Assembly: GCF_049615385.1 (NCBI RefSeq)
Contig: NZ_JBMZFL010000007.1
Reading direction: 5' to 3' (one strand)
DNA from: Aequoribacter sp049615385
GTDB lineage: Bacteria; Pseudomonadota; Gammaproteobacteria; Pseudomonadales; Halieaceae
Length of the DNA: 64,000 nt
Shown: positions 55,525-64,000 of the stretch, piece by piece
Position numbering within the stretch: the first letter of the stretch is position 1
Layout: the number at the start of each line of letters is the position of its first letter
Position numbers and translations under genes: made by a program
The notes under the pieces: model-generated
Database searches by the model: none
Seen by the model: the letters and a program-made list of their open reading frames with translations, nothing else
What the model was told of the DNA's origin: nothing

Positions 55525-56299
55525 GGAACTCCGGTTTCTGCTTGTTAACAAAGGCCTGAAAGCCAGCTTGGGCATCTTCAGTCATCGCACATTCAGCAAT
55601 GTAGCGGGTCTCTCGCTGCATCTGAGATTCTAGCGAATCCGTTTGCGTGTACAGCATTAATTTTTTGACTTTGCCGTAGGCAAGCGTAGGACCCGAGGCG
55701 AGCTGAGCGGCCAATTTGTCCACCTCCGCGTCTAGGCTATCGCCGTTAACGACACGAGTCAGCAAGCCCCAGTCTAGGGCTTCTTCCGCATTCAAAGTGC
55801 GATTGGTCAAATACAGTTCCGTCGCGCGGCGCACCCCAATAACGCGCGGCAAGAACCAAGATGAACTGCCGTCGGGTGACAAGCCGATCCCGGTGTATGC
55901 ACTCGTAAATTTGCAGGTGTCTTTGGCAATGGCTAAATCCGCCGCTGCGACCAAGCTTAAACCTGCGCCCGCAGCCACACCATTCACCTTGGCGATCCAA
56001 GGTTTTGCCATGTGGGCTAAACGCGAAATTGCGGTATGCAAATACAGCGTGATTTCTGCCAAGTCTTTATCCGCTTGCTCAGATACGGCAAACGATGCCA
56101 CGTCGCCACCGGCGCAAAATGCCTTGTCACCCGCGCCGGTCAACACAACCACTCGCACCGCGCTGTCGGCAGCGACCTGCTCCGCCGCGTCGTTCAGGGA
56201 CCTTGCCAAATCCAAACTGATCGCGTTAAACGCCGATGCTCGATTCAAGGTAAGCGTCGCCACGCCGTCTTGAATCTCTACTAACACGTATTCGCTCAT
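55514..56299 (-). CDS. Enoyl-CoA hydratase/isomerase (crotonase family)
   Basis: 261 residues. The oxyanion-hole segments are KAFCAGGDVASF (59-70) and GVAAGAGLSL (107-117). The active-site region reads GIGLSPDGSSSWFLPRVIG, with Asp where hydratases commonly carry Glu. That is seen in PaaG-type isomerases, so isomerase activity is as likely as hydration. First gene of an operon with two small membrane proteins. Confidence 0.88.
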   Translation of the reverse strand: MSEYVLVEIQDGVATLTLNRASAFNAISLDLARSLNDAAEQVAADSAVRVVVLTGAGDKAFCAGGDVASFAVSEQADKDLAEITLYLHTAISRLAHMAKPWIAKVNGVAAGAGLSLVAAADLAIAKDTCKFTSAYTGIGLSPDGSSSWFLPRVIGVRRATELYLTNRTLNAEEALDWGLLTRVVNGDSLDAEVDKLAAQLASGPTLAYGKVKKLMLYTQTDSLESQMQRETRYIAECAMTEDAQAGFQAFVNKQKPEFHGR

Positions 56300-56345
56300 T
56301 GTGACTCCTTATTCGTCGTCGCAGCAGTATAACCCAGTCTGGCAC

Positions 56346-57677
56346 TCAGTCAGCATCACCGAGTTGCTCGACCAAACCCGCTAACAAGGCATTCATACCT
56401 TCATGAACTCGGCTCAGACCCAGACGCACGACGACCAATTCCTGATCCGGCAACACCACCACGAACTGACCGCTGTTACCACCGGCATAAAACAGGTTTT
56501 CAGGCGCATCGGGAAAAGCAACGCCATCATTATTCAGCCAGAACCCTAAACCGTAATCTTTGCGCACACTGGAGGGTTTGGGCGTAGTCACATAATTCAT
56601 CCAACCCTCGGGCAACAGAGTTTGGTCGCCAACCAGCGACTGACGCCAAAACTCGCCAACTTTTAACCAGTCTCGCGGTGTCATATACAGATAAGAAGAG
56701 CCAATCTGTACCCCCGACACATCGGGCTCAGCGGTAAGATCTTCTAACCCCAACACCTGACTAAACCGTGTATCAATCCACTGCCAGTAAGGCTCGGTCA
56801 GCGTTTGCTGCCAAAAGTAAGAGACCACATTGGTATCACCACTCGAGTAGCGGAATAAATTCCCTGGTTCGTCCATATGCCCCTGCATCACAGGGACTTC
56901 CCAAGCGACGTCGGCGCGATACAGCATTTTAGTGACATCATCCCCAGGGGTGTATTGCTCTTCAAAATCTAGGCCTGTCGACATGGCCATAAAATGCTCA
57001 AGCGACAAATCATCAGACAAACTTTCATACAGCTCTGGGCGATCTAGATAACGTGCTTGCAAACTTTCTTTGATCGGCAAATCGGTACGTAAGCGGCCGG
57101 CGTTGACCTGCATTCCCACCCAAGTGGCCATCAAACTCTTGTTCATTGACCATGCTTGCATGGGTGTCGCGTTCGTTACCGGTGCAGCATAGCGCTCGGC
57201 GATCAACTCGCCCTTATGCATGACCAATACCGCCAGCGTGTTGCGACCTCCACCCGTGGGTTCAGAGAATGCTTCATCGACTAAATCGACCAAATAATCG
57301 GGAACACCCACATCGGGTTGCGCGGTACCATTGGGTCTAGGCACCACATAATCAGCCGTCTCTGGAGCGTTTAAGGTACAGCCCGTGGCGCCTAAATAGC
57401 GCGCCGTCGAGGTAAAACCAAGCAGTGACGAGCTGACGACACGACCGGGCTCATCTACCTCGTACGACAACAAGGGGCGCAAAGGGCCCATTAGCTCCAT
57501 CCTGGGGTAAACGTCCGTGTCCCAAATGAATTGATCCGGTAATTCAGCCACAAAGTGTGTCGAGCACAACTGTTTTGCAGTGTAGCCAGTCGCGATGCCC
57601 AGCATCATAGGTGCGGCATTAATACCCAACAACAATAAAACGACTACGAGCGCGCTTATGACGACTGATTTTTTCAT
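56346..57677 (-). CDS. Serine hydrolase, beta-lactamase class C fold
   Basis: 443 residues from the ATG at 57677 (AAGGAAGACCT upstream). An N-terminal signal-anchor helix (about 5-25) is followed by a penicillin-binding-protein-like domain. The nucleophile motif is S177MNK180. A tyrosine motif is in FRYSSGDTN, and the third motif is the AGGNSGQ turn in place of HxG or KTG. Such proteins are usually esterases or D-aminopeptidases rather than true beta-lactamases. Two cysteines precede the domain. Resistance should not be inferred from the fold. Confidence 0.87.
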   Translation of the reverse strand: MKKSVVISALVVVLLLLGINAAPMMLGIATGYTAKQLCSTHFVAELPDQFIWDTDVYPRMELMGPLRPLLSYEVDEPGRVVSSSLLGFTSTARYLGATGCTLNAPETADYVVPRPNGTAQPDVGVPDYLVDLVDEAFSEPTGGGRNTLAVLVMHKGELIAERYAAPVTNATPMQAWSMNKSLMATWVGMQVNAGRLRTDLPIKESLQARYLDRPELYESLSDDLSLEHFMAMSTGLDFEEQYTPGDDVTKMLYRADVAWEVPVMQGHMDEPGNLFRYSSGDTNVVSYFWQQTLTEPYWQWIDTRFSQVLGLEDLTAEPDVSGVQIGSSYLYMTPRDWLKVGEFWRQSLVGDQTLLPEGWMNYVTTPKPSSVRKDYGLGFWLNNDGVAFPDAPENLFYAGGNSGQFVVVLPDQELVVVRLGLSRVHEGMNALLAGLVEQLGDAD

Positions 57678-57770
57678 AGGTCTTCCTTCTTCGGTATGCG
57701 TCGATGTTAGCAGTATGGACACAATCAGTTCACTGCTACAATAACCGACTTTCGGTAAAAAGGTGTGAAA

Positions 57771-59135
57771 ATGGGTTCAAACTACGACCTCATCGTCATT
57801 GGAGCTGGCTCAGGTGGTGTGAGAGCAGCGCGTATCGCCGCCAGCTTGGGAGCCAACGTGGCCATCATTGAAGATCGCTACATGGGCGGCACCTGCGTCA
57901 ATGTGGGCTGTGTCCCGAAAAAACTCTACGTCTACGCCTCGGAGTTTGGCGCAGCAGTGGAGGATGCCGAAGGCTTCGGCTGGCGCTTTAACGATACGCC
58001 AGAGTTCGACTGGCCAACGCTTACCCAAGCAAAGGTAAAAGAGATCGGTCGTCTTAATGGCATCTATCGCAACATGCTCAATAACTCGGGCGCGACCGTC
58101 ATTGATGGCCGCGGTACAATCACCTCACCCACCACGGTGCAAGTGGGCGAGCAAACACTGACCGCCCATCGAATTCTCATTGCCACGGGCGGCTGGCCTG
58201 TCGTCGCTACCATTCCCGGCAGCGAACTTGCAATTACCTCGAACGAAATCTTCGACCTACCCAGTTTTCCCAACCGCTTGTTAACCATTGGCGGCGGCTA
58301 TATCGCGACTGAGTTTTCAGGAGTATTCAACGGACTGGGATCTAAAGTCACTCAGGTGTACCGAGGCGAGTTGTTCATGCGTGGCTTTGACCTCGACATT
58401 CGCCGTCATTTACTGAATGAAGTCAGAATGACAGGCGTTGATTTACGTATGAACACCGATGTCACCCGCCTCGAGCAAGCGGGCGAAGGCATCTTGGCGC
58501 ATTTTAACGATGGCACCGAGGCACATTTTGACGCGGTCTTGTACGCCATTGGCCGACGGCCAAATTTAGACGGTTTGGGCGCTCTCGAAACGGGCGTTAC
58601 CCTGAACACGGATGGCACTATTGCCGTTAACGAAAACTTCCAAACAGCAGTCCCCACCATTTATGCCCTAGGTGACATTATTGGCGGGCCGGAGCTTACG
58701 CCAGTAGCACTGGCGGAAGGCATGGCTTTTGCGCACCAGCAGTTCGGCCAAGGCGGTAACACGCCCGATTATCGAAACGTCGCGACTGCGGTATTTAGCC
58801 AACCACAGGTCGGCACCTGCGGACTGACTCAGGAACAGGCCTGCGAGCAATATGCTCATCTAAAAATTTATCGCAGCGATTTCAAACCGATGAAGCACAC
58901 CATTAGCGGGCGTGAGCAGCGCAGTTTCATGAAGCTGATTGTCGACGGAGACACCGACCGAGTCCTAGGTGCGCATATGGTTGGCCCTGACGCTGGCGAA
59001 ATCATGCAGGGTTTGGGCATTGCCATCAACATGGGCGCCACCAAAGCTCAATTTGATGCCACTATCGGTATTCATCCAACAGCCGCGGAAGAGTTCGTCA
59101 CTATGCGGACACTCAGCGAAGAGATCCTCGTATGA
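57771..59135 (+). CDS. gor: Glutathione-disulfide reductase
   Basis: 454 residues from the ATG at 57771 (AAAGGTG upstream; a GTG at 57765 is possible). The FAD motif GAGSGGVRAARIAA starts at 11, and the redox-active disulfide is C42VNVGC47 with VPKK after it. The NAD(P) site is GGGYIATEFSGVF. The C-terminal catalytic IGIHPTAAEEFVTMR fits glutathione reductase. It keeps cytoplasmic glutathione reduced. The stop overlaps the start of the TauE/SafE gene (ATGA). Confidence 0.95.
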   Translation: MGSNYDLIVIGAGSGGVRAARIAASLGANVAIIEDRYMGGTCVNVGCVPKKLYVYASEFGAAVEDAEGFGWRFNDTPEFDWPTLTQAKVKEIGRLNGIYRNMLNNSGATVIDGRGTITSPTTVQVGEQTLTAHRILIATGGWPVVATIPGSELAITSNEIFDLPSFPNRLLTIGGGYIATEFSGVFNGLGSKVTQVYRGELFMRGFDLDIRRHLLNEVRMTGVDLRMNTDVTRLEQAGEGILAHFNDGTEAHFDAVLYAIGRRPNLDGLGALETGVTLNTDGTIAVNENFQTAVPTIYALGDIIGGPELTPVALAEGMAFAHQQFGQGGNTPDYRNVATAVFSQPQVGTCGLTQEQACEQYAHLKIYRSDFKPMKHTISGREQRSFMKLIVDGDTDRVLGAHMVGPDAGEIMQGLGIAINMGATKAQFDATIGIHPTAAEEFVTMRTLSEEILV

Positions 59136-59899
59136 CAATCAGCCCTGAAGCACTCGCCCTACTCGCCTTTTTGGGCGCGGCCTCGGGATTTTTGAATGTT
59201 GTCGCAGGCGGCGGCTCGCTTCTCACGGTGCCCGCATTGGTTTTCTTAGGTTTACCCGGACCTGTGGCGAACGGCACCAACCGCATTGGCATTTTACTGC
59301 AAAGCCTCACCGCTATCTGGGTCTTTCGCAATCGTGGGTTTAGCGCTTTCAAACTGAGCTTTACCTTATCCCTAGCGACCCTCCCCGGCGCTTTGGCTGG
59401 AGCCTACGCTGGTGTAAGGCTTGAAGGCGAACTTTTTAATCAAGTTTTAGCAGGCGTCATGATTTTGGTCATGATCATCATGCAGTTTCAAAGCACTTGG
59501 AAAACCAACGAGCAAGTGCAAGAACGTGGCGCTATTTCGAGACCACGCTTAATCGCGGGCCACCTGCTCATGGCGTTAGCGGGAATTTGGGGTGGGTTTA
59601 TTCAAATTGGCGTTGGCTTTTTGATCATGCCCATTCTATCGCGCGTGATGGGCTTATCCCTGGTCGAGACCAACATGCACAAGGTCTTCATCGTAGCTTT
59701 TTTCTCGATCGTGGCGCTTTGGGTATTTGCTTCCCAAGGTCAAATTGTGTGGCTGCTTGGCGGCGCCTTGGCATTAGGCAACATAATCGGCGCGTATTTT
59801 GGGGTCAAAATCTCGGTCGCGCGCGGCGAGCGTTTTATTTATTGGACACTTAACCTGACACTCATCGCCATGATCGCCAAACTATTGTGGGACGCATAG
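59132..59899 (+). CDS. TauE/SafE family membrane transporter
   Basis: 255 residues with about seven to eight helices. The family repeats are visible: SGFLNVVAGGGSLLTVPAL near the N-terminus and GIWGGFIQIGVGFLIMPIL in the second half. Members export sulfite, sulfoacetate or similar anions. Translation is coupled to gor, which suggests disposal of an oxidised sulfur compound in step with glutathione reduction, an inference. The gene ends 4 bp before a convergent methyltransferase gene. Confidence 0.9.
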   Translation: MTISPEALALLAFLGAASGFLNVVAGGGSLLTVPALVFLGLPGPVANGTNRIGILLQSLTAIWVFRNRGFSAFKLSFTLSLATLPGALAGAYAGVRLEGELFNQVLAGVMILVMIIMQFQSTWKTNEQVQERGAISRPRLIAGHLLMALAGIWGGFIQIGVGFLIMPILSRVMGLSLVETNMHKVFIVAFFSIVALWVFASQGQIVWLLGGALALGNIIGAYFGVKISVARGERFIYWTLNLTLIAMIAKLLWDA

Positions 59900-59903
59900 G
59901 ATT

Positions 59904-60500
59904 CTAGTCTGCGAGGACCCATACTAGAATTTGGTTGTTAGCAGGCAAGTTGTATTTCGCTTGAAGCGCTAAGCCAGTGCGCTGCGCCAGTGCCTCCAGG
60001 TCAACAATATCACGAATGCCCATGCTCGGCTTGCGCGCCCGCAGACTCTGGTCGAAGGCTTCATTACTCGCACTAGTGAAAGCACCAGCCTCATTAAAGG
60101 GGCCATAGGTCAAAAATACGCCGCCACTTAACAAGACTCTGGGCATTTGGATGAATAAAGCTTCGACCTCCTCCCACGACATGATGTGGAGCGTGTTGGC
60201 GGTAAAAACTGCGCTTACGGGACCAACCGGCCACTCTAAGCGCGACACATCAATAGCCCTCACAGGTAACACCAGGTTAGGTAATTGAGCTTGGTGCAAG
60301 CGCTCTTCCGACAATGGCAAAGACTCAAGTCTATCCGACGGTATCCAAGTGATACCGGGCAACTGACGCGCAAAATACTCGGCGTGTTGCCCCGTGCCAC
60401 ACCCAATCTCCAGAACTTGCGCGCCCGGCGCAAGATAGGCTTTCAACACCTCTAAAATGGCGTGTTTATTGCGCTCGGCCGCGTCGGAATGAGGAATCAT
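59904..60500 (-). CDS. DUF938 family SAM-dependent methyltransferase
   Basis: 198 residues. The S-adenosylmethionine motif I is VLEIGCGTGQHAEYFA (about 33-48), and motif II/III includes FTANTLHIMSWEEVEALF. The end, QILVWVL, fits DUF938. The N-terminus HSDAAERNKHAILEVL is a family mark. Substrate unknown. It follows the lipoprotein gene by 14 bp. Confidence 0.88.
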   Translation of the reverse strand: MIPHSDAAERNKHAILEVLKAYLAPGAQVLEIGCGTGQHAEYFARQLPGITWIPSDRLESLPLSEERLHQAQLPNLVLPVRAIDVSRLEWPVGPVSAVFTANTLHIMSWEEVEALFIQMPRVLLSGGVFLTYGPFNEAGAFTSASNEAFDQSLRARKPSMGIRDIVDLEALAQRTGLALQAKYNLPANNQILVWVLAD

Positions 60501-60514
60501 AAGATACTTGTCGG

Positions 60515-61153
60515 CTAAATTTCGATTGCGCCCGTTGGGTGCGTTGAAAACTCGACGTAAAATACGCGGTCGGCGTCACCTTTAATCATATCGCTCAACG
60601 ATGCTTTCCAGCGTACGCTTTTTCCGTCCTCCGCAATTTCACCATTGCTCGAAATAATCGCGGGTGCTTCAAGGTACCAAGATAAATGAGTATCATTGAA
60701 TATTCGCGCTATTAGGTTTCTAGCAACACGGGCCATCGTGCCATCCTCGACCTCTTCTTGATAATCATCCAAACGAGACTCGATACGAAAATAATCGGGA
60801 CCTAATTCGCGCATAGCAAATAACTGACTCTTACCCTCACCGGTCTTATTTAAAGTCAGTTGCCGCATGGCGCTAATCGGTCCTTCGTAAGTCACGCCAC
60901 AGTGCAGGCCTTCTTCATCGACATGCTGTGTCACGCGTTTTTCCACACCTAGGGGTAGCTCGTTAACCAGCTCATCGACCTGAATGTCACAATGGTCGTC
61001 TTCGCTCCAATCCTCGAGGGTTTCTAAAGTATCCGACTTGACCACAACTAAAGCGTCATAAGTCGCCGTCTCACCCACCACGACTAAACGTTGCTCGACG
61101 TCAAAACACGCCGTTAACGTCAGCGCCATAGCCACGATCAATAATTTACGCAC
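60515..61153 (-). CDS. Lipoprotein of unknown function
   Basis: 212 residues. The signal is MRKLLIVAMALTLTAC with the lipobox cysteine at 16. Just after it comes FDVEQRLVVVGETATYDALV, a pattern seen in lipoproteins that bear a beta-sandwich. The C-terminus ends with RVFYVEFSTHPTG and has no membrane helix. Two further cysteines may form a disulfide. No family assigned with confidence. Possibly an operon with the DUF938 gene. Confidence 0.7.
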   Translation of the reverse strand: MRKLLIVAMALTLTACFDVEQRLVVVGETATYDALVVVKSDTLETLEDWSEDDHCDIQVDELVNELPLGVEKRVTQHVDEEGLHCGVTYEGPISAMRQLTLNKTGEGKSQLFAMRELGPDYFRIESRLDDYQEEVEDGTMARVARNLIARIFNDTHLSWYLEAPAIISSNGEIAEDGKSVRWKASLSDMIKGDADRVFYVEFSTHPTGAIEI

Positions 61154-61290
61154 ATCACTCTCCTATGATTTGATGGGCACTAGCATAGCGCCAGCGCAAC
61201 CGATAGCCTAGGGACGCTCGACCAACGGTAAACACTAGGCGACCAAATGATAGGTCTATGCGCCGAAAAGTGGTAACGAGAGCGTATGTG

Positions 61291-61318
61291 TACCGTGGCT
61301 GTCTCATCAACCACGGTA
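61291..61318. repeat. Inverted repeat downstream of mmsB
   Basis: TACCGTGG and CCACGGTA form an 8-bp stem with a 12-nt loop, 17 bp beyond the mmsB stop. There is no T-tract on the minus strand, so factor-independent termination is doubtful. It may be a 3' stabilising hairpin of the branched-chain operon. The rest of the 181-bp gap between the lipoprotein and mmsB shows nothing recognisable. Confidence 0.4.
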
Positions 61319-61334
61319 TCAAAAGATTCAAGTC

Positions 61335-62222
61335 TTAGGCTTGATGTAAGCGTTCTAGAATACTGGAAAAGTCGCGGGGGCCATGACCCTGAGCTTGATG
61401 CTGTTCGTAGAGAGACTGCGCCAACTTACCCATCAGGTTATCGACACCAGATTGCTCCGCAATTTGAGCCGCAAGCCCCAAATCCTTCACCATCAAATCC
61501 ACCATAAATCCGGGCTTGTAATCGTTACTCGCAGGCGCGCTGGACATGACATCCGGATAGGGATTATAGACTTCCAAGGACCAATTCCGACCGGAGCTGG
61601 CCAACATGATTTCGGACAGCACCTTTGGATCTAAGCCATTCCGAGCGCCCATCTCAAGCGCCTCGCACGTGCCGATCATATGCACAGCTAACAACATGTT
61701 GTTGCAGCCTTTTGCTACTTGGCCTGCGCCGGCAGGACCGGCGTGGAAAATTTTACTGCCCATGCCCTCAAGAATAGCCTTGGCTTTAGGGAATACCGCC
61801 TCTGGACCGCCACACATAAACGCTAAGGTCCCGGCTGCCGCAGCGGCAACACCACCCGACACCGGTGTGTCCATAAACCCGATGCCCAGCTCGGCGGCCG
61901 CCTCACCGACTTGACGCGCAGTGGCGGCATCAATGGTGGAACAATCTAGCGCTACCGTTGATGAGTCTATATTGGCGAGCAGGCCGTCTTCACCCAAGTA
62001 CACCGCTGCAACATGTTTGCCCGCTGGCAGCATGCTAATCACGTAATCCACGCCACTAGCTGCCTCTAACGCTGAATTTGCGCGCGCCGCTCCTTGGGCC
62101 TCCAAAACCTGACAAGCGGCATCTGATAAATCAAAGACACACACCTTATGCCCAGCCTTGATGAGATTGGCAGCCATAGGACCGCCCATATTACCCAGAC
62201 CAATAAACGCTACATTTGCCAT
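61335..62222 (-). CDS. mmsB: 3-hydroxyisobutyrate dehydrogenase
   Basis: 295 residues from the ATG at 62222 (AGGAAG upstream; a GTG codon just before is the other candidate). The Rossmann motif is GLGNMGGPMA (8-17), then the substrate-binding DTPVSGGVAAAAAGTLAFM and the catalytic lysine in GAGQVAKGCNN. It oxidises 3-hydroxyisobutyrate to methylmalonate semialdehyde in valine degradation. The upstream gene is the hydrolase that makes its substrate, so pathway order supports the call. Confidence 0.93.
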   Translation of the reverse strand: MANVAFIGLGNMGGPMAANLIKAGHKVCVFDLSDAACQVLEAQGAARANSALEAASGVDYVISMLPAGKHVAAVYLGEDGLLANIDSSTVALDCSTIDAATARQVGEAAAELGIGFMDTPVSGGVAAAAAGTLAFMCGGPEAVFPKAKAILEGMGSKIFHAGPAGAGQVAKGCNNMLLAVHMIGTCEALEMGARNGLDPKVLSEIMLASSGRNWSLEVYNPYPDVMSSAPASNDYKPGFMVDLMVKDLGLAAQIAEQSGVDNLMGKLAQSLYEQHQAQGHGPRDFSSILERLHQA

Positions 62223-62234
62223 CACTGCTTCCTA

Positions 62235-63344
62235 CTAAGTCAAATCAGCCAAGGGGTTTTGTTCCCATGGCGCTTGGAAAAACGAGTCCAACACAGCTAC
62301 CGGAACTTCCTCTGGGCTTTTAAATTGCCAATTGGGCTGACGGTCCTTATCCACCAATAATGCTCTGACACCCTCGGCAAATTCGGGATGGCGCATAATG
62401 TTGGTGCCCAGCTGAATTTCGGCTTGAAACACCTCAGCTAAAGACGCGTGACGCGTTTCATGCAACTGGCGCGCAATCCACAAGGCCGCCAGTGGCGAAC
62501 CGTGCGCCAATCCTTGAGCCGCTTTCGACAACCAGCGATCATCAGAGTCAACATGCGCTGTAATGCGATCAAATACTGTTAATATCTGATCGGCATCGCA
62601 TAAATCGTCGATTAGAGCACGATGCTTTGCTACCGCCGATTCCGGTGGTTCAGCATCTGTGCAAGCAGACAAACTTGCGACGACTGAACGCGCACAGTCA
62701 CCGTTTTGTTTGGCATCGGTCGACCATGTGACCGCGGTTAAGTCGGCAATCAAGGTAGTGTATTGATCGCTGCTCATGAAGCGATTACCAAGCCCCGTGT
62801 ACAAGGCGTCGCCCGCATTAATCGATGCCCCGGTGATGCCCAAAAACAAGCCTGTGCGCCCAGGCATATGATTCAAAAACCAGCTACCGCCAACATCGGG
62901 GAACAAGGCGATCGTCACCTCGGGCATGGCAATGCGGGTTGTTTCAGTCACAATCCGCAAATCACAGCCGGCAAGAATGCCCAAGCCACCGCCCATCACG
63001 ATACCACTGCCCCAGCAAATAATGGGCTTAGGATAAGTATGCAGGGTGAAATTCATGCGATATTCACGGGTAAAAAAGGTTTCCGCGTATTCACAAGGAC
63101 CACCGGGAGTGGCCATAGAGGACTCGCGCAAAGCCTGCACATCCCCCCCCGCGCAAAAAGCTTTTTCGCCAGCGCCATCAATCAGAATGACCGCTATGTC
63201 ATCTCGGTCGCGCCAATCATCCAACGCGGCTTGCAGTGCGTCGACCATATCAAGCGTTAACGAATTCAGCGTCTTCGGCACGTCTAGCGTTAAATGCCCT
63301 AATAGCCCTTGTGCACATTCATGTTCCGCAACGATCACTGCCAT
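62235..63344 (-). CDS. 3-hydroxyisobutyryl-CoA hydrolase (HIBCH type)
   Basis: 369 residues from the ATG at 63344, which overlaps the preceding stop by one base (TAATG); an ATG at 63359 would add five residues. Crotonase fold with KAFCAGGDVQALRE, GGGLGILAGCDLRIV and MPEVTIALFPDVGGSWFL. The FPDVGG form and the 370-residue length separate this hydrolase from ordinary enoyl-CoA hydratases (about 260). It releases 3-hydroxyisobutyrate from CoA in valine breakdown, just before MmsB. Confidence 0.93.
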   Translation of the reverse strand: MAVIVAEHECAQGLLGHLTLDVPKTLNSLTLDMVDALQAALDDWRDRDDIAVILIDGAGEKAFCAGGDVQALRESSMATPGGPCEYAETFFTREYRMNFTLHTYPKPIICWGSGIVMGGGLGILAGCDLRIVTETTRIAMPEVTIALFPDVGGSWFLNHMPGRTGLFLGITGASINAGDALYTGLGNRFMSSDQYTTLIADLTAVTWSTDAKQNGDCARSVVASLSACTDAEPPESAVAKHRALIDDLCDADQILTVFDRITAHVDSDDRWLSKAAQGLAHGSPLAALWIARQLHETRHASLAEVFQAEIQLGTNIMRHPEFAEGVRALLVDKDRQPNWQFKSPEEVPVAVLDSFFQAPWEQNPLADLT

Positions 63345-64000
63345 TACGCGTTCTTCCATACGGGCTCGCGCTTTTCTAAAAAGGCGTTAACACCCTCGCG
63401 CTGATCTTCAGTGGAGAAAAGTGCGGTGAACTTTTCGCGCTCGCCCACTAAACCATCGGCTATCGCTTTATCTCGTGCAGAGTGGATAAGCTCTTTGCAC
63501 ATAGCGACCGAAATCGGGCTTTGCTGTGCTGCCTGAGCTGCCAATTGCTTGGCGACGTCAAAGGCCTGACCAGTCTCTACCACTTGCTCGACCAAACCAA
63601 TGCGCTCGGCCGTCGCTGCATCGACCCGCTCGTTGCATAAAATCATGCGCTTAGCCCAACCTTCGCCAACCAGCCAGGCCAAACGTTGGGTACCACCGGC
63701 GCAAGGCAACAAACCAACGCGCGCCTCAGGTAGCGCCATTTTCGCTTGTTGCTCGGCGATGCGAATATCGCAGGCTAACGCTACCTCGAGCCCCCCGCCC
63801 ATAGCAAAGCCATTGATGGCCGCAATCGACACGCCACGGAAGTCGGCCAACGCCTCGAAGGCTTCACCAAATAAACGCCCCATGGTCTCAGCGTTGGCAG
63901 GGTCGCCATCGGCAAATAATTTCAGATCCGCACCTGCCGAAAAAAACTTTTCACCAGCGCCCGTAATCACCAGCGCAAAAATGGAACGATCCGCATTCAG
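63344..64000 (-). CDS. Enoyl-CoA hydratase, partial (5' end outside window)
   Basis: At least 219 codons, open to the right edge and in frame there, so the N-terminus is missing. The visible part begins NADRSIFALVITGAGEKFFSAGADL (as blocks). It has the oxyanion segment GFAMGGGLEVALACDIRIA and the catalytic LPEARVGLLPCAGGTQRL. It should hydrate methacrylyl-CoA or crotonyl-type CoA in the valine route, upstream of HIBCH and MmsB. A dehydrogenase and mmsA would be expected further right. Confidence 0.92.
   Translation of the reverse strand: MNADRSIFALVITGAGEKFFSAGADLKLFADGDPANAETMGRLFGEAFEALADFRGVSIAAINGFAMGGGLEVALACDIRIAEQQAKMALPEARVGLLPCAGGTQRLAWLVGEGWAKRMILCNERVDAATAERIGLVEQVVETGQAFDVAKQLAAQAAQQSPISVAMCKELIHSARDKAIADGLVGEREKFTALFSTEDQREGVNAFLEKREPVWKNA

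Noticed and set aside
56346..57677. Annotation as a beta-lactamase resistance gene
   Set aside because: The fold is shared by many esterases and peptidases, and the third motif is AGGNSG, not KTG.
1..64000. CRISPR arrays, prophage, insertion sequences, toxin-antitoxin or defence islands
   Set aside because: No direct-repeat array, transposase, integrase, phage structural gene or recognisable defence gene was seen.

Overview
The window is chromosomal DNA from a Gram-negative gammaproteobacterium. The evidence is an E. coli/Pseudomonas-type gene stock (gshA, cysQ, yrfG, pilU, moaA, gor, gpsA), lipoproteins with classical lipoboxes, RND efflux, outer-membrane barrels, and tRNA-Tyr and tRNA-Thr genes with encoded CCA where the end is visible. 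The load of acyl-CoA dehydrogenases, enoyl-CoA hydratases, esterases and c-di-GMP enzymes suits an aerobic marine lineage such as Cellvibrionales/Halieaceae-like bacteria; that placement is inference. I see no phage, insertion sequence, CRISPR array or defence island. This is gene-dense core chromosome with several operons of unclear purpose.

Layout. 0-7 kb: divergent tRNA-Tyr (cut by the window edge) and tRNA-Thr, a LemA/M48 protease pair, a very small AraC-type regulator, and two tandem paralogous membrane diguanylate cyclases. 7-13.5 kb: a peroxiredoxin with a clear terminator, a co-translated secreted beta-propeller plus DASS anion transporter pair, then moaA followed by a MoxR-type AAA+ ATPase and a CoxE-like VWA protein. 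13.5-19 kb: an RND efflux adaptor and pump translationally coupled to the pilus retraction ATPase pilU. 19-31 kb: gshA, cysQ and yrfG, then a phospholipid-synthesis run (HAD-PlsC fusion, PlsB-like, GpsA), two envelope peptidase lipoproteins and a membrane-anchored alpha/beta hydrolase. 31-40 kb: an overlapping DUF2878 / chalcone-isomerase-like / lipocalin trio, a complete Opp-type peptide ABC transporter with fused ATPases, and a GGDEF-EAL protein.

40-50 kb: a catabolic block with an MBL hydrolase, an acyl-CoA dehydrogenase coupled to an aminoglycoside-phosphotransferase-like kinase, an esterase, an Fe-alcohol dehydrogenase, an acyl-CoA ligase and a quinone oxidoreductase. It is interrupted by a three-gene membrane-HTH module. 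50-57.7 kb: a PQQ-type sugar dehydrogenase, a DUF481 outer-membrane protein, a GPH sugar symporter, a diheme cytochrome c, a crotonase with two tiny membrane proteins, and a beta-lactamase-fold hydrolase. 57.7-64 kb: glutathione reductase overlapping a TauE/SafE exporter, a DUF938 methyltransferase with a lipoprotein, and the end of a valine/branched-chain acyl-CoA operon (mmsB, HIBCH, crotonase) running off the edge.

The most interesting leads are: (1) the acyl-CoA dehydrogenase/kinase pair, a split counterpart of mitochondrial ACAD10/11 and of the levulinate LvaA/LvaC route, which suggests 4-hydroxyacyl-CoA catabolism; (2) the CoxD/CoxE-like pair behind moaA; (3) pilU overlapping an RND pump gene; (4) the membrane-HTH module at 43.9-44.8 kb; (5) the repeated use of overlapping convergent gene ends in place of visible terminators.
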